From contig OX439048.1 of the NCBI GenBank assembly GCA_949317995.1, positions 24,247,495-24,311,494 of the forward strand: 64,000 nucleotides of DNA, in the 5' to 3' direction. Shown here piece after piece: positions 38,294 to 50,379 of this stretch (positions are counted from its first letter, which is position 1; each line of letters starts with the position of its first letter). Origin of the DNA: Acholoe squamosa. Taxonomy: Eukaryota; Annelida; Polychaeta; Phyllodocida; Polynoidae. The notes beneath the pieces are model-generated. The model did no database searches, was not told the origin of the DNA, and worked only from the letters and a program-made list of their open reading frames with translations. Position numbers and translations under genes: made by a program.

Positions 38294-38360
<67 letters not shown>
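38294..38360. repeat. (TA)n microsatellite in an intron
   Basis: About 33 TA units lie between the 45-nt and 84-nt exons of the minus-strand membrane-protein gene. Visible directly. Confidence 0.95.
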
Positions 38361-38363
<3 letters not shown>

Positions 38364-38490
38364 CAGCGGTGATGGGTGGGTTTTACTGGCAGTTTATCAA
38401 AGCGATTATCGGTGAATTCCCGTCACAATAAATTACGATACCAGACAGATGTAGGTCTGCTGGAGTGAAGTAACCCCTATTCTCACTTAC

Positions 38491-38574
38491 CTGATATTCT
38501 CCTTGTATCCTTTTCGTCCTGTGATTCTATTTGTAGCTTCGATTTCAGCAGAAGCACACTCGTAGCATCGTTTC
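38491..38574 (-). CDS. membrane-protein gene, ectodomain exon
   Basis: This 84-nt minus-strand exon lies between acceptor GTGTTTAACATAG and a consensus donor, CAG then GTAAGTGAG, the best splice site in the gene. In the frame that fits the next exon it encodes NDATSVLLLKSKLQ followed by the charged stretch ESQDEKDTRR. A second frame is also open but would break the downstream phase. The preceding exon must end with one base. A possible 27-nt exon at 40069-40095 (ending CCGCCAG then GTAAAC) has the right phase and would read DFLLSFPPG into this one, but its acceptor is weak. The signal peptide and N-terminus were not found. Confidence 0.5.
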
Positions 38575-41080
38575 CTATGTTAAACACTAGTCCCTTCTAA
38601 GTTATTCGCTTTCCCTTTGGCCAATAGATATCACGATAGGCTCGGCGAAAGGATTATTTAACGGCAGAATTTCCCAAATCATCCACAGTTTGTGAGAGTG
38701 TGTCATCATACTGAGTTGTTCCAAATCGTTAAATTCATGGTTTGGTGTCAGTGTAACTGTGTGTTTCTCTGTGTGTGGGGGGGGGGAGGGAGGGGGGTTA
38801 CACCTACATGCAGAGGGACAATTTAGTCCTTCTGGGTCACGGTCAGAAATCCTAGGCACAGGAGTTAGTGGACTACAAAGCACGAGTGTTTCATGTAACC
38901 TCTCCTATTTATGAATTCAAAAACCTACATGTATGTGATGTTGCTCTATGTGGTCTTTTCTGATCCGAAAAATAAAGGTTGTGGTATGCCTTAATACCTT
39001 AGGCTGTGGGAGATCCATCATTTTCAATCCCTGGGCAAGTTTTGAAATAGTTTTGAGGAATAGAGAGCTAGCATTTAAGAGGGTCTCCTCTGCTTTGCCA
39101 TTTCAGTTCACAAGGAAATTTTGAATATATCTTGGTTTAATTGTCTCCGGGTATAAACTGAGGCACAAACCGGCTTCTATTTCTTTATCCTGGTATACTG
39201 CTTTTCTCATGGATGCATAATTTTGGCATTGATTTGGCACTATCTGAGTGTGGCCTTTTTCACTGACTCGGGCTTACTAAAGTCGTGAGATATTTCATTT
39301 GGCATGAAGAAGATTAAAGGACTGCCGGGTCTATTTTCATGAGATTTTGGAAATTTAGAAAACGTCGCGTGATTGTAATGCCATAGCATGACAAAGTTTG
39401 GTTGAGGAGAGAGGATGGGGGTTATCGGTAAAGGCGGGTGAGGGGAGGGGGTCCATAGACGCGTGAGTCAAAATGACAGAATAACAAACTGATACAGGTC
39501 TGAATGAACACAGAGCTTAGGTTTTTAAGAACAATACCCAATGCAGATCTTACGTTTCATAGGGCTAGGGGCTTTATTAAAGCATCTCAAAAGGGCATTA
39601 ACCTGGACTTTTCTTCACTCTATGTGTCTAGTTAACATTATGTGTGCAGGAATGGACGCACATCCACCATTTGGAATTTGAATGTAATTTTCTCGCCATA
39701 GATATGATTTAGTTGTTGAAATGGTTTTAAACTAGCATTACTCACTTTCAGAACTAGTTCTAAATCAGCATGATTGTTGACTGTGCTAGGGATGTGTCGG
39801 CACACGGTGGGATATGCTCAAATCAATAGGATGTGCCCTACGATCAAATCAACAGGATGTGCCCTTTTCTATCTTTCACTTTTTTTTCCGAAACAAAATC
39901 TTATCTAAGGAAAACAAAATTTGTGTTCATGTTAAATTGGTGTCCACAACTGTAAGAAACGCTTAAATCCCTATGGGGGCCATTTGATTAGACTCTAAAG
40001 GTCGCCGATAATCAAAGGTCACCATCCCATAATAATGTAGGCCTATCCATAGTGACGCAGAGGTTTACCTGGCGGGAAGCTCAGCAAAAAGTCGTCTGCT
40101 TTTTACTTAACACTATAAGGCCTGCATTATACATTATTTCAGTGTGTCCTTCAGTTGTCAGGATGCATTAATTCAGCCCATAAGGCTAAATCCCACAACG
40201 TGAAAATGGTAAAGGATATGTGGTTGCTTATCCGATATTGGGGTGGTAATGTCGTATAAGGAAGGCCTATAATGGCTAAGAATCCTTGCCAAAGTGCTAG
40301 TATTTGAGGAGTAGAATACATCAAAAGTTATCAAAAGTTTTTGATATTTTCTTCACAAAGGGCCAGAAATCTCTGTGATAGACATAAAATCCCTGTGATT
40401 TAGAGGAAAACAACAGTTTCTAGAACATCACAAGAGGTGTGTCTTTAATAAATCAGGAGCCAAGTTCCACAGACTACAGTTAAAAGAAGTTTCTGCTTGT
40501 GATTTATGCGAGCTATGTTTGTTTTGCACAGTGTATAGATGGGAGGGGGGAGGGGTGTGGCACGCTCATACCTGGGCCCAACAACCTAGGGTAGATGTGG
40601 ACAGGGCGGGGGGATGTTTGCAGTGTAAATTTTGAGACAAACCAATTTATCTCTTTTTAGCTAAAAAAAAACTCAAGCTAGCAAAGAATAAATGGGGAGG
40701 CACAATGTTGTGCTCCGTGCATGCTGAATTTCACCCTCCTCACCTTGTTGTTTATCTCCTTAAACAATGTTTTTTAGAGAATGATACCTAATAATAACAA
40801 AGGGGTTCGGTCGCAAAAAGTCCACCCAAAACCTCCCAAAACCATGACCTCCTGTGGTTAAAAAGGAAGGAAGGAGTGGAGACGGAGGAAGGGATCTGGT
40901 CATCCTACCTTTATAGGGAGACCTTATATTGATGGGGTGCACCGGTAGGGATGTTATTCCTGCAGATGCATGGCTCTGTTGCTAAATTAATGGTGAAGTC
41001 ACAACTTTTTCTGAGTTCTCGAACAACTCCACCCCCATGATTCCAACCCTATGGAAAATACTTACAGCTATTATTTCATT
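38575..41080. other. intron or intergenic stretch of the membrane-protein gene
   Basis: It holds a run of G at about 38779-38796 and a 27-bp direct duplication (CAAATCAATAGGATGTGCCC, at about 39819 and 39846). The weak 27-nt candidate exon (40069-40095, minus) also lies here. No other exon is supported. Confidence 0.4.
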
Positions 41081-41435
41081 TCTCAGATTACATAATGTAT
41101 TTGTAATATAATGTATTGTCTTTGTCATACCGAACCCTGATCTCTGTGAAGCCTGCAACATCCTCACCCCCATCCTCACATCACAATAAATTATTATATA
41201 TCTATATATCACCTTAATAACTGAGAATTGCGCTCATTGCAAGGATGTTCATCAAGCTGAATACACTTTTTCTTTGTAACCAGATTAATATAAAAATAAA
41301 CGGGCTGGTGCTTTGCATCATTACCCATACTCAAAAAAGAATCTGCATCCTCAATATCCTCGAATAAGAATTCATTGTCATCTTGAATTTCTAATATAGC
41401 TGCCATGAGTCGATCTCAGTAAGAGTGGTAAGACA
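41081..41435. repeat. local duplication, longer copy
   Basis: Two blocks of this stretch (about 41081-41174 and 41341-41435) recur joined together at 41521-41705, without the 166 bp between them. On the minus strand the second block opens a frame at ATG 41406-41404 that starts MAAILEIQDDNEFLFEDIED and runs 65 codons to a stop at 41209. This acidic start is protein-like and faintly recalls N-termini of Harbinger-type transposases, but no domain is seen, so I do not call a gene. Confidence 0.55.
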
Positions 41436-41520
41436 TGTTGGACGATGGGATCAGTGTGTGCACCAAGCTAAGGGAAGTTGGGGGGGGGGGATGGGTGGGT
41501 GTCATAGTCACACACCATTT

Positions 41521-41705
41521 CTCAGATTATATAATGTATTTGTAATATAATGTATTGTCTTTGTCATACCGAGCCATGATCTCTGTGAAGCCTGCAACAT
41601 CCTCACCCCCATCTGCATCCTCAATATCCTCGAATAAGAATTCATTGTCATCTTGAATTTCTAATATAGCTGCCATGAGTCGATCTCAGTAAGAGTGGTA
41701 AGACA
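41521..41705. repeat. local duplication, shorter copy
   Basis: It matches 41081-41174 plus 41341-41435 almost base for base, with the intervening 166 bp absent. The break is at CCTCACCCCCATC / TGCATCCTCAAT. Either an internal deletion followed duplication, or the longer copy gained an insertion. The acidic minus-strand frame keeps its ATG here (41676-41674) but is altered after about 22 codons. Confidence 0.6.
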
Positions 41706-42618
41706 TTTTGGACGATGGGATCTAGTGTGTGCACCAAGCCAAAGGGGGGGGAGCGGTGGGTGTCATAGTCACACACCATTGTGTCACTGTGATTTTAATA
41801 TCAAATACTCTATATCCCTATGAATGAAACTAGCAATTCATCTGTACAGTCATGAAAATTACAGAGTTTTCCCTGCCAATATCAGCTATAGTGGGATTTG
41901 GAGTATACGGAAAACTAGGGCCAGAACCCTTGTGATTTAGGAAATTGACAAGAGTGCAAGGTTGCTGATATGCAGAATCACAAACATTTCATACCCATTA
42001 TACATGTAGGGGGATTTGGCCTGTACATAATCAAAATCCTACAGGGTGGACAGTTGTGGAGGATCTATCCCCAAGAAATATTTCTGGTCGAAAGTTTAGA
42101 TTATGCACATGGCTAAACCTGTTGCCAAAATATATCTACGCTTTATCAGCTGCTCTGCCATCATTGATACACTCCCGACTGGTAGACATGATGCATCAAA
42201 CTTGGCATCAAACTTGGTGTATCATGACGAGTAAGGAATAGAGAACTTGGGGCGCTCTCCAGCCTAATTGCTCTCTCGAGAATGGTTAGTTCTGAAGTCT
42301 CTCCCAATGTCGTGACTGGAATCTGCAGGGACCTGCTTATTAGTCTCTCAAGCCCTCCTTGGATCTTTAAAGTTCTAGACTCAGCCAGAATACCAACTTG
42401 TAGAGAATAGTCTACCCTGCTTGTGATTCTGTTGTATCTGTTTGTGCTACCTTTGTTAGTATTTGTGGTCTGTATTTTCTGTTTGACTTTATGCATTTGT
42501 ATAAAATGTGTCATTGTGGTACGGTATTCAACAATATTAACAAAGGGAGTGATTTTGGAGACCCCTGATATCTCACAGAAGGCAAATCTTAAATAATCAA
42601 TGCCGAAATATGACGGGA
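41706..42618. other. non-coding stretch with an unassigned open frame
   Basis: A long minus-strand frame (42161-42679, begins at a non-ATG codon) overlaps here and into the next feature. It has no recognised motif. No gene is supported. Confidence 0.4.
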
Positions 42619-42886
42619 TTAAAAGCAAGTCAGGGCATGCACGAAGTGCTTGTAATAATATTCTAGGGCCAATCCACAAATGAGGTTAAGGATCAGGGGG
42701 GAGCTCCTCTTGGCATCCAGTGAGGCCAAATCCCACATGGCGATTTTGAGCTCCAATATCTCTATGATTTGGTCTATTGTGTCCTTATGGCCCCTTAGAA
42801 TGCAAGGATCAATGCAATTTGGGCCATAAGTGAGTGTGGGATTAGGAATAAGCTGCTCTTCGCCTTCTAGTGGCTCAGGGAGGCCC
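42619..42886 (-). CDS. candidate terminal exon of an unknown gene
   Basis: On the minus strand, acceptor TGACTGATTCATTCTAG (AG at 42888-42887, with a fair pyrimidine tract and a branch-like CTGAT) opens a frame that runs 268 nt to TAA at 42621-42619. The peptide is well patterned: an acidic start (LEGEEQLIPNP), CIDPCILRGH, an amphipathic helix-like DTIDQIIEILELKIAMWDL, then LALEYYYKHF. I do not recognise it. It could be a real last exon, a fragment of a transposon protein, or chance. It does not splice in frame with the candidate exon at 43036. Confidence 0.25.
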
Positions 42887-43035
42887 CTAGAATGAATCAG
42901 TCAAAATGTGGAATTCGGCCTCAATATTACTATGCTGCTCCATTCTCCAGCTACCAATCTGTCTGTCTGATTTCGATGCCTATATACTCCTTATTCCCAA
43001 CATTCCGCCTTTAAGTCCTCCACCATCATTCTTAC

Positions 43036-43192
43036 CTCGTCCTCTCATTCCTGACCTCCGTTTCTCGCTATCAAGTGAAATTGTTATCTCTGAAGGGATA
43101 CCGATGAGGGTTCTATGCGATCGGATTTCATCAAAACAGGCTCCAAAGTAGGATATATATATGGTATTGCGGCCTCTAGACCCTAGGCCTAC
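43036..43192 (-). CDS. candidate internal exon of an unknown gene
   Basis: A minus-strand stretch open for 52 codons ends at a good donor (GGACGAG then GTAAGAATG). The peptide includes YFGACFDEIRSHRTLIGIPS and ends SEKRRSGMRGR. The start of the exon is not fixed; 43192 is only the limit set by an upstream stop. It is in the same orientation as 42619-42886, but the two do not join in phase. The plus strand is also open here, which lowers confidence. Confidence 0.2.
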
Positions 43193-43519
43193 TTATCGAA
43201 ATGTTCTCGTCACGGATCTAGAAAATTAATGACAACAAGAGTTCTAGGCCTTGCAGAGATTGCAAACAATATCAAATTGGAGATGGGACGAACCGAGAAG
43301 GCATTGGCAATACACACATGATACGAATCAATACTATTTCTATTATGAGGCTATAAGCATCATTCTCTTTAGGGCACCTTTTTCCATTCTCCATTTCAAA
43401 TAAAGCCTCTGCTAATTAGGAGCCACGTTCGAGATATTTATTAAGGGAATTAAATGGTGGATGGAGGATAAGAAATATATGAGATTGAAAGAGAAGCTTA
43501 CTCATCTTTGAAGATAGAC
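43193..43519. other. non-coding stretch, nothing seen
   Basis: No exon, repeat or RNA gene is recognised. Confidence 0.5.
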
Positions 43520-44270
43520 CTGGAGCTTAATTCAAAACATCCTGGGATCCAAACCCCAGCGATCTTAGTGTAGGCACATATCATAAGACCTGGCTGGTCT
43601 ACCCTATGTAATGCAGTGGTTGCAGGCCTGTCCAGTATAGCTAGTCCTGGGATCACTTCACTATTCTATTTCCACCACTAAGATCCCTGCGATCTTAGTG
43701 AAAGAAATGCATAGTGGTTTCACCTGAGTACAAGAGCACTTACATGGAACACTCCTGACCGAAAGAGTGAATAGCCTGCTGCATACATAAAGAGGGGAGG
43801 GAGGACGTTTGCTGAGTGTCTTTGACGGCTCTTAGGGCTACTCATGCGTTAAGTGCACTGTAAGGTAATGCTTCCCTTCTCTCTCTTTGTCCTGGGGGGA
43901 GGGCACAATGCTTCTAATAGGCAAGCATAAATCATACATTCATGGGAACAACTCTTGAATACTGTATGGGGGTCAACTGCACCCTGTGCTCTTTTGTTAG
44001 CCCATATGGGGACAGGGAACGATGGTATAAGCCCTCTTGTGAAGAAGAGTGACTCCACAGCTATTCCTTTATTTTGGGACTCTTACCCCTGTGCCTAGTC
44101 AGTTCTTCTTGGAATAGTGTAGGAGGGCTGAGGCTAAGATCGATGCGATCTTAGTGCTGGCTAGGATATGTGAACCCAGTCAACTCTTAAGATCGCTTTA
44201 TAGGATAAGGCTGATTTATTCCTAAGATCGCTGGGGTCGTGATCCCAGGATGTTTTGAATTAAGCTCCAG
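43520..44270. mobile_element. 751-bp element with about 47-bp inverted ends
   Basis: Both ends read CTGGAGCTTAATTCAAAACA inward, continue TCCTGGGATC, and after a few mismatches share CCCCAGCGATCTTAG. The interior has further copies of GCGATCTTAGTG (about 43690 and 44145). No transposase frame and no clear target-site duplication are visible. It lies immediately upstream of the first flank copy of the tubulin locus. Confidence 0.65.
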
Positions 44271-44310
44271 AGGGGGCGTGTTATATTGAAATATGTGCAG
44301 CTCTCTTGGA

Positions 44311-46035
44311 GATGATGAAATGAAAGTTGCTGTGGACAAGTAAATACATATACTTTATCCTAATATGGTTTGTCCAATTACTGAATTTATGTAAAAGAAC
44401 ATAAGATGGCGAATACCACGTCCTTAAACAACTGAACTAATTATCAAGACTTAATTCCATTGAAAAATAACTTGTGAAATCTGAACTTAGCTAGAAATCG
44501 CTTATTAATAAATACAAGCAGTTCTCAAGCAGTTGACTCCTCAGAACATGAGATATAGCTGAATGTGGAGTCACGTTAAAATGAGGTTTTTTGAGTGCTT
44601 TGACAACCAAGTGAGTAAGTGAGTAATAGATGTTTAACGCCATTTCGACAGCAAAGGTCATATTCATGGCGAGAACTAAATTACACAATTTCACAGAGAA
44701 ATGTGTCAGTGCCCGCGCATATGTGCACCACACACATCCTGAGGAGATAGGAAAGAGGAGAAATAGACCCTTTTAAGTGGGCTAGGGAGGCCCGGCTTTG
44801 ACAACCAAGCTAATTAGCAAGATTGAATTGCATTAACAAAAATAACTCACTTCACTGGTGTATACCATGGAGGATGTACATTCCATCTCCATTATGGATA
44901 TTCAATTAAGATTAATTTCTATATCAGTTGGAATAGGAATGTGGTTAACACAAAACAGTATCTGCTTCCATAAGCCTGTAAAGACTGTATTAGCCACATA
45001 AAAGTAACACAGAATGTGTTATTTCTCATTGCCACAGGCTTCACTCACACTGATGACCAAAGATTATTGAAAAGACATTGAAGAATGCAAAGCTATTGGT
45101 CAGGATGACAGAGAAATCAGTTCCATTGAGGTTCGATGGTGAATTTGATACTTAGAAGCAGCCTGCCAACCGCATGTGAATACAGTTTTATCAACCACAA
45201 AGGTTGGAAATAATTTATGAATGCAGTGCTGAACACACTTGCCAATGGTGCACTCCTGCCAACCAATGGGCACCATTGGGTCTCAGGGATTTGTATCAAC
45301 ATTCACAACCAGTTGTTTGATGCTGACTTAATGTTGATACAACATTGAACTGAGATAGTATAAATTAAAACCGGCACTGATTCAGTAGACAGGGAACCTT
45401 GAATTACCAGTGACAATTAGTTGATCAAGGTTAACCAACCACATTCCAATATTGGTCTACTAATGCTAAACGGACTTCTGTCCATACTGGGGAGAGATTT
45501 ATTTCCTACAATATTTCTTGAGTTGAATTCTTATATCGAGCATAATTATGTCCCCGATAAGCTGCAAAAGTATTTAATGGTATACATGTGTACACATGCT
45601 TGTGCATAGTTTATCTATTCTCACGACGGGATACAGCAAGAAGTTTACAAAACACTTGTGATAATTCTGGTTTTACTTACCCCTGCTAGATTGACCCCAA
45701 AGCCTTGAAAGGTATAATAAATTAATTAGCTTATTGCTAAGTCATGAAATTAGTTGGCCACCTTTCCCTCTATGAATTCCAAGTGAGAACTACTAAATTG
45801 CACTATTCTTTATAGCTATGATGATCTACAAACTGTAAATATACCGACAATAGAATCTGTCACTGAAAGCCCCACCAGCACTACTAGTACTTGCCAGTAC
45901 ATGTGCAGCCTCGTTAGTCAGAGCTTCTCTTGTAAAAAAACTATAGACTAATACTCAAACTTTCCCATTGAGGTGCGTGTGTGTGTGTGTGGGGGGGGGG
46001 GTTATAGCGACCGCTTTAGAAGGTTTAAACCCAGG
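44311..46035. repeat. tubulin-locus flank, copy 1
   Basis: This non-coding segment is similar to 50380-52616 and, in part, to 54060-54860. Shared phrases include TTCAATTAAGATTAATTTCT, GGAATGTGGGTAACACAAAA (here GTGGTTAACAC), CTGCTTCCATAA and GACAGAGAAATCAGTTCCAT. The 46010-46035 end (GACCGCTTTAGAAGG, then AAACCCAGGAGCC) matches the last bases before the tubulin pseudogene. It is the 5' flank of a tandemly duplicated unit. It keeps the empty insertion site of the small element found at 54212 (GTAAAAGAACAT at 44391). Confidence 0.7.
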
Positions 46036-47490
46036 AGCCCCGGTCTTGGTATATGAATGCACCCCAAGGCAGTAAACTCCCCAGGACTGCATGAATGTAT
46101 CATAATAGTAGATAGGCATAATTGACTAATATACACTATACTGCCCTTAAAAGGTTGATACTTCTAGACATGTAGAGTAAAGCTTCATGGTGGTTACCTA
46201 ACAGTATAAGGTATACCCTTGCAGCACCTTAGTCATAAGCACCTCCATAGGCCACCTATGGCTGACCTTGTCCACTCTTAATACATACGGCTGGTTCTTA
46301 CTGGTTCTTGGACACTTAGTGGTCTTAGGCCAAGAGGAAAGCTATTTCTGTTTTATCCTAGTATACTACAAAACATTATCTTCAAAACATAGAGACTTTA
46401 GAAAAATTGGGGGGGGGGACCAGAGCGGGTCTGAGCCCTGCCATAACAGTGTAGGGTGGTGGTTGCCAAATTTTCGAGTACCTTAAAGCTTAAGAATAAT
46501 AGGGATGGGGCCAAGGATGGGGCCCCCACCCTTCCCCATAAAGGTTCATGTCCTGTGCCTCGCCTATGATATAATAATGATTTACATAATTATAATGACA
46601 TATATAACAGATATTGGATTAAAGACCATCCATTAAAGCACCTTTTCTTCTGAATATTTGATTTTTGGCCTCCTCTGAACTAAATGAAAATAGAAAGTTT
46701 TGTGAAAATTATTGAACTGTAATACTAATACAAGACAATACATATGAATACCAAAGAGGTCTTCCTGGCCAGTTGGGACACCTATTCTATCATCACTAAT
46801 AATAATACATCTTAAAATTCGTTACTGTCGGAGGAAATACACCTAGCATGATATCTAATATACAAATTAAAAAGCATTGGTGGCATGTTAGTTATTGTGG
46901 CATTCACGAAACAACTAGAAGCTGCATTATGTTGGCCTAAGTTCTACTTACACTAGTTAGTGGGAAGGCCTTGGTGATCACTAGGCCAATATGAAATGTA
47001 CCCTTGCTTCACATTTCTGCTACAATTTTCAGAGCTAACATCCACTCTTTTATAGATGAATTTCAACCTCTTCATATTTAGTTTATTTATGGCATCAGCA
47101 ATTCATGAAATTAAGTTGCAGTATACATCCGCGAAAAAAAAATGTTCAGTTCAGAGAAAAAATAAAAGAATTGGCAGAAGAAGACTAACCAGAATGCACA
47201 GAAATTTAAATTAAAGTAAAGCAAATCATATTTTGAGTACTTATTTTCAAGAGAGCTCCATTGAAAACCTATATTTACTGCAGGTATGGGGGTTAACATT
47301 GGCCCAGAGACCTTTTTGGAAAACCTGCATCAACTACATACATTGGGATTGATATTGGCCCACAGGATTTTTCCATGTGACCCATCACATGAAGCATGAT
47401 TTATCAACATTTGGCCTAGGCACCACTACATGGTGGCTGTCGTTAGGCAGTTGTAATGAACAACAGGGCCCTGACTAGAGCCTCTACACA
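46036..47490. other. upstream region of the beta-tubulin gene
   Basis: No coding sequence is seen. A G-rich stretch at about 46408-46530 resembles the repeat at 49789-50130. The pseudogene copy downstream lacks the equivalent of this whole stretch. Confidence 0.5.
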
Positions 47491-48923
<1,433 letters not shown>

Positions 48924-49138
48924 GTATCAGGCTATGCTCTAAACCGGGACTGATGTTCTAAACCTGAACTAAAGTGAACTTGTATGCCCAAGGACAAGTG
49001 ACTCTGAAGATGCTACAAATGACAATTCTAGTATTATGGTGATTCTAGTTTTATTCTAAAGAAACCATTGTTTTGCCAACATGCAATGTTTGAGAAAACC
49101 AAAAAAGAAATTGATATTAAAGTTGATAAGAACATATC
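48924..49138 (+). terminator. beta-tubulin 3' UTR and poly(A) signal
   Basis: A variant poly(A) signal ATTAAA lies at 49116-49121, about 190 bp after the stop, followed about 20 bp later by a T-rich stretch (CCTGTCTTTTTATC). The pseudogene has the same signal at 53509-53514, so the 3' end was part of the duplicated unit. Confidence 0.65.
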
Positions 49139-49788
49139 CTGTCTTTTTATCATGTCTAAATAACCTTGACTAAGTACCATGTACTTTTCATCATACCAGT
49201 GCTTTTTACTTGCTACATACCTTTACATTTCCAGTCCTTCTTTTGCTCACATAATGTGATTAACAGCAAGCCCCTGGAATCAAAAAGTGACAGCATAATA
49301 CCCCACCAACCCTTTAAGTTTTAATGTGCTAGGGTAGATTTGTACGAAGTTGAAGATATACCTTGAGATTGACACTTGAAGTTTAGGTATTCATGCAAAC
49401 TAAGATCTCTATTTGTCACTCAACAGTTGAATCACCATTAATCCCATCAAAGAACAGGTCTTGCTATGTATATATAAATATAACTTTGGGTGTCTGACAC
49501 CGAGGGAAATCTGTCCTGTGCCCTTTATCATCCTGATGCATGAATGCAGCACTGATAGGTAACTCACCAGGGCTGCAGTATGCAGATATCAAGCCAACAC
49601 TGCAAAGATGGTCTAGTGATATTGCTGCCAGATACAACAGCCCATTCAATAATATCAGTGATACAGCAGATTTATGTTGATACTGATACCCTTAGGGGGA
49701 CATAAATAGTAGGTCTATTGATTGGAAAAGCCTGCTATTGTTAATGGAATGCAAAGGTGTCTGGATCGTTAGTGATGCATCAGGGGCA
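49139..49788. repeat. 3' flank of the tubulin unit, copy 1
   Basis: The sequence up to about 49680 stays similar to 53515-53945 behind the pseudogene. Shared phrases include ATCATGTCTAAATAACCTTG, CATCATACCAGTG and GGGCTGCAGTATGCAG. It is non-coding. Confidence 0.65.
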
Positions 49789-50130
49789 GAGGGGTAGGAA
49801 GCAAATCTTCATTGGGGGGGCCCAGCGGGTCCCAATTTGAACACCTTGAATTATCGGCTCGAGCGTGATGATGCCTATACATACCCATAATAGAATTTAA
49901 TGGAAAAGTATTTTTGGTGAATTTTAGATCTGATTTGAGGTTCAGGGCTCCATTTTCCCTATCCCTTAAACAAATTAATCTAACTTGGGATGGAATGTTT
50001 TAGCTGCTTTTCCATTTCATTATGACTTCTTGGTAAATTTTTGGGGGGCCCAGACATAATCAGGCCCCCCTCCTGTATGATTGGGGGGCCCAGGCCCCCC
50101 TGGCCCCCCCCCCTTCTCCTACGCCCCTGA
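49789..50130. mobile_element. repeat with G-rich inverted ends
   Basis: The left end CAGGGGCAGAGGGGTAGGAA and the right end in reverse, CAGGGGCGTAGGAGAAGGGG, are inverted matches. The interior near both ends repeats GGGGGGCCCAG. Sequences beginning CAGGGGCGTAGGAG are common in invertebrate genomes as non-autonomous repeats, from general knowledge. I see no target-site duplication. Confidence 0.5.
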
Positions 50131-50322
50131 GGGGTCTGACCGGTGTTACATAATTAGGTAAGGGGTTTGTTCATTTTGTTACAATTGTTACAAGGGGGTT
50201 AAAAGGTGGTCAAATTTGTGTTACGCAATATTTAAACAGCACCTTATACAATGATAAGCATGGAGGACAAAAGACTTTGGCCCTCTTACATATTACTCCT
50301 ATTATGATGATATAGGTGTAAT

Positions 50323-50373
50323 GTATACCATAACACCCTGTGTATAAGCTGTGACTTATACATGAGGGTAATA
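50323..50373. repeat. short hairpin of the GTATAAG family
   Basis: TACCATAACACCCTGTGTAT, then AAGCTGTGACTT, then ATACATGAGGGTAATA form a self-complementary stretch. Its ends resemble the inverted ends of the elements at 7417 and 17457. It may be a solo or internally deleted copy. Confidence 0.45.
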
Positions 50374-50379
50374 GTTCTC

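Noticed and set aside
42161-42679. 172-codon minus-strand open frame
   Set aside because: It begins at a non-ATG codon, has no motif, and overlaps a better-patterned frame in another register (42619-42886).
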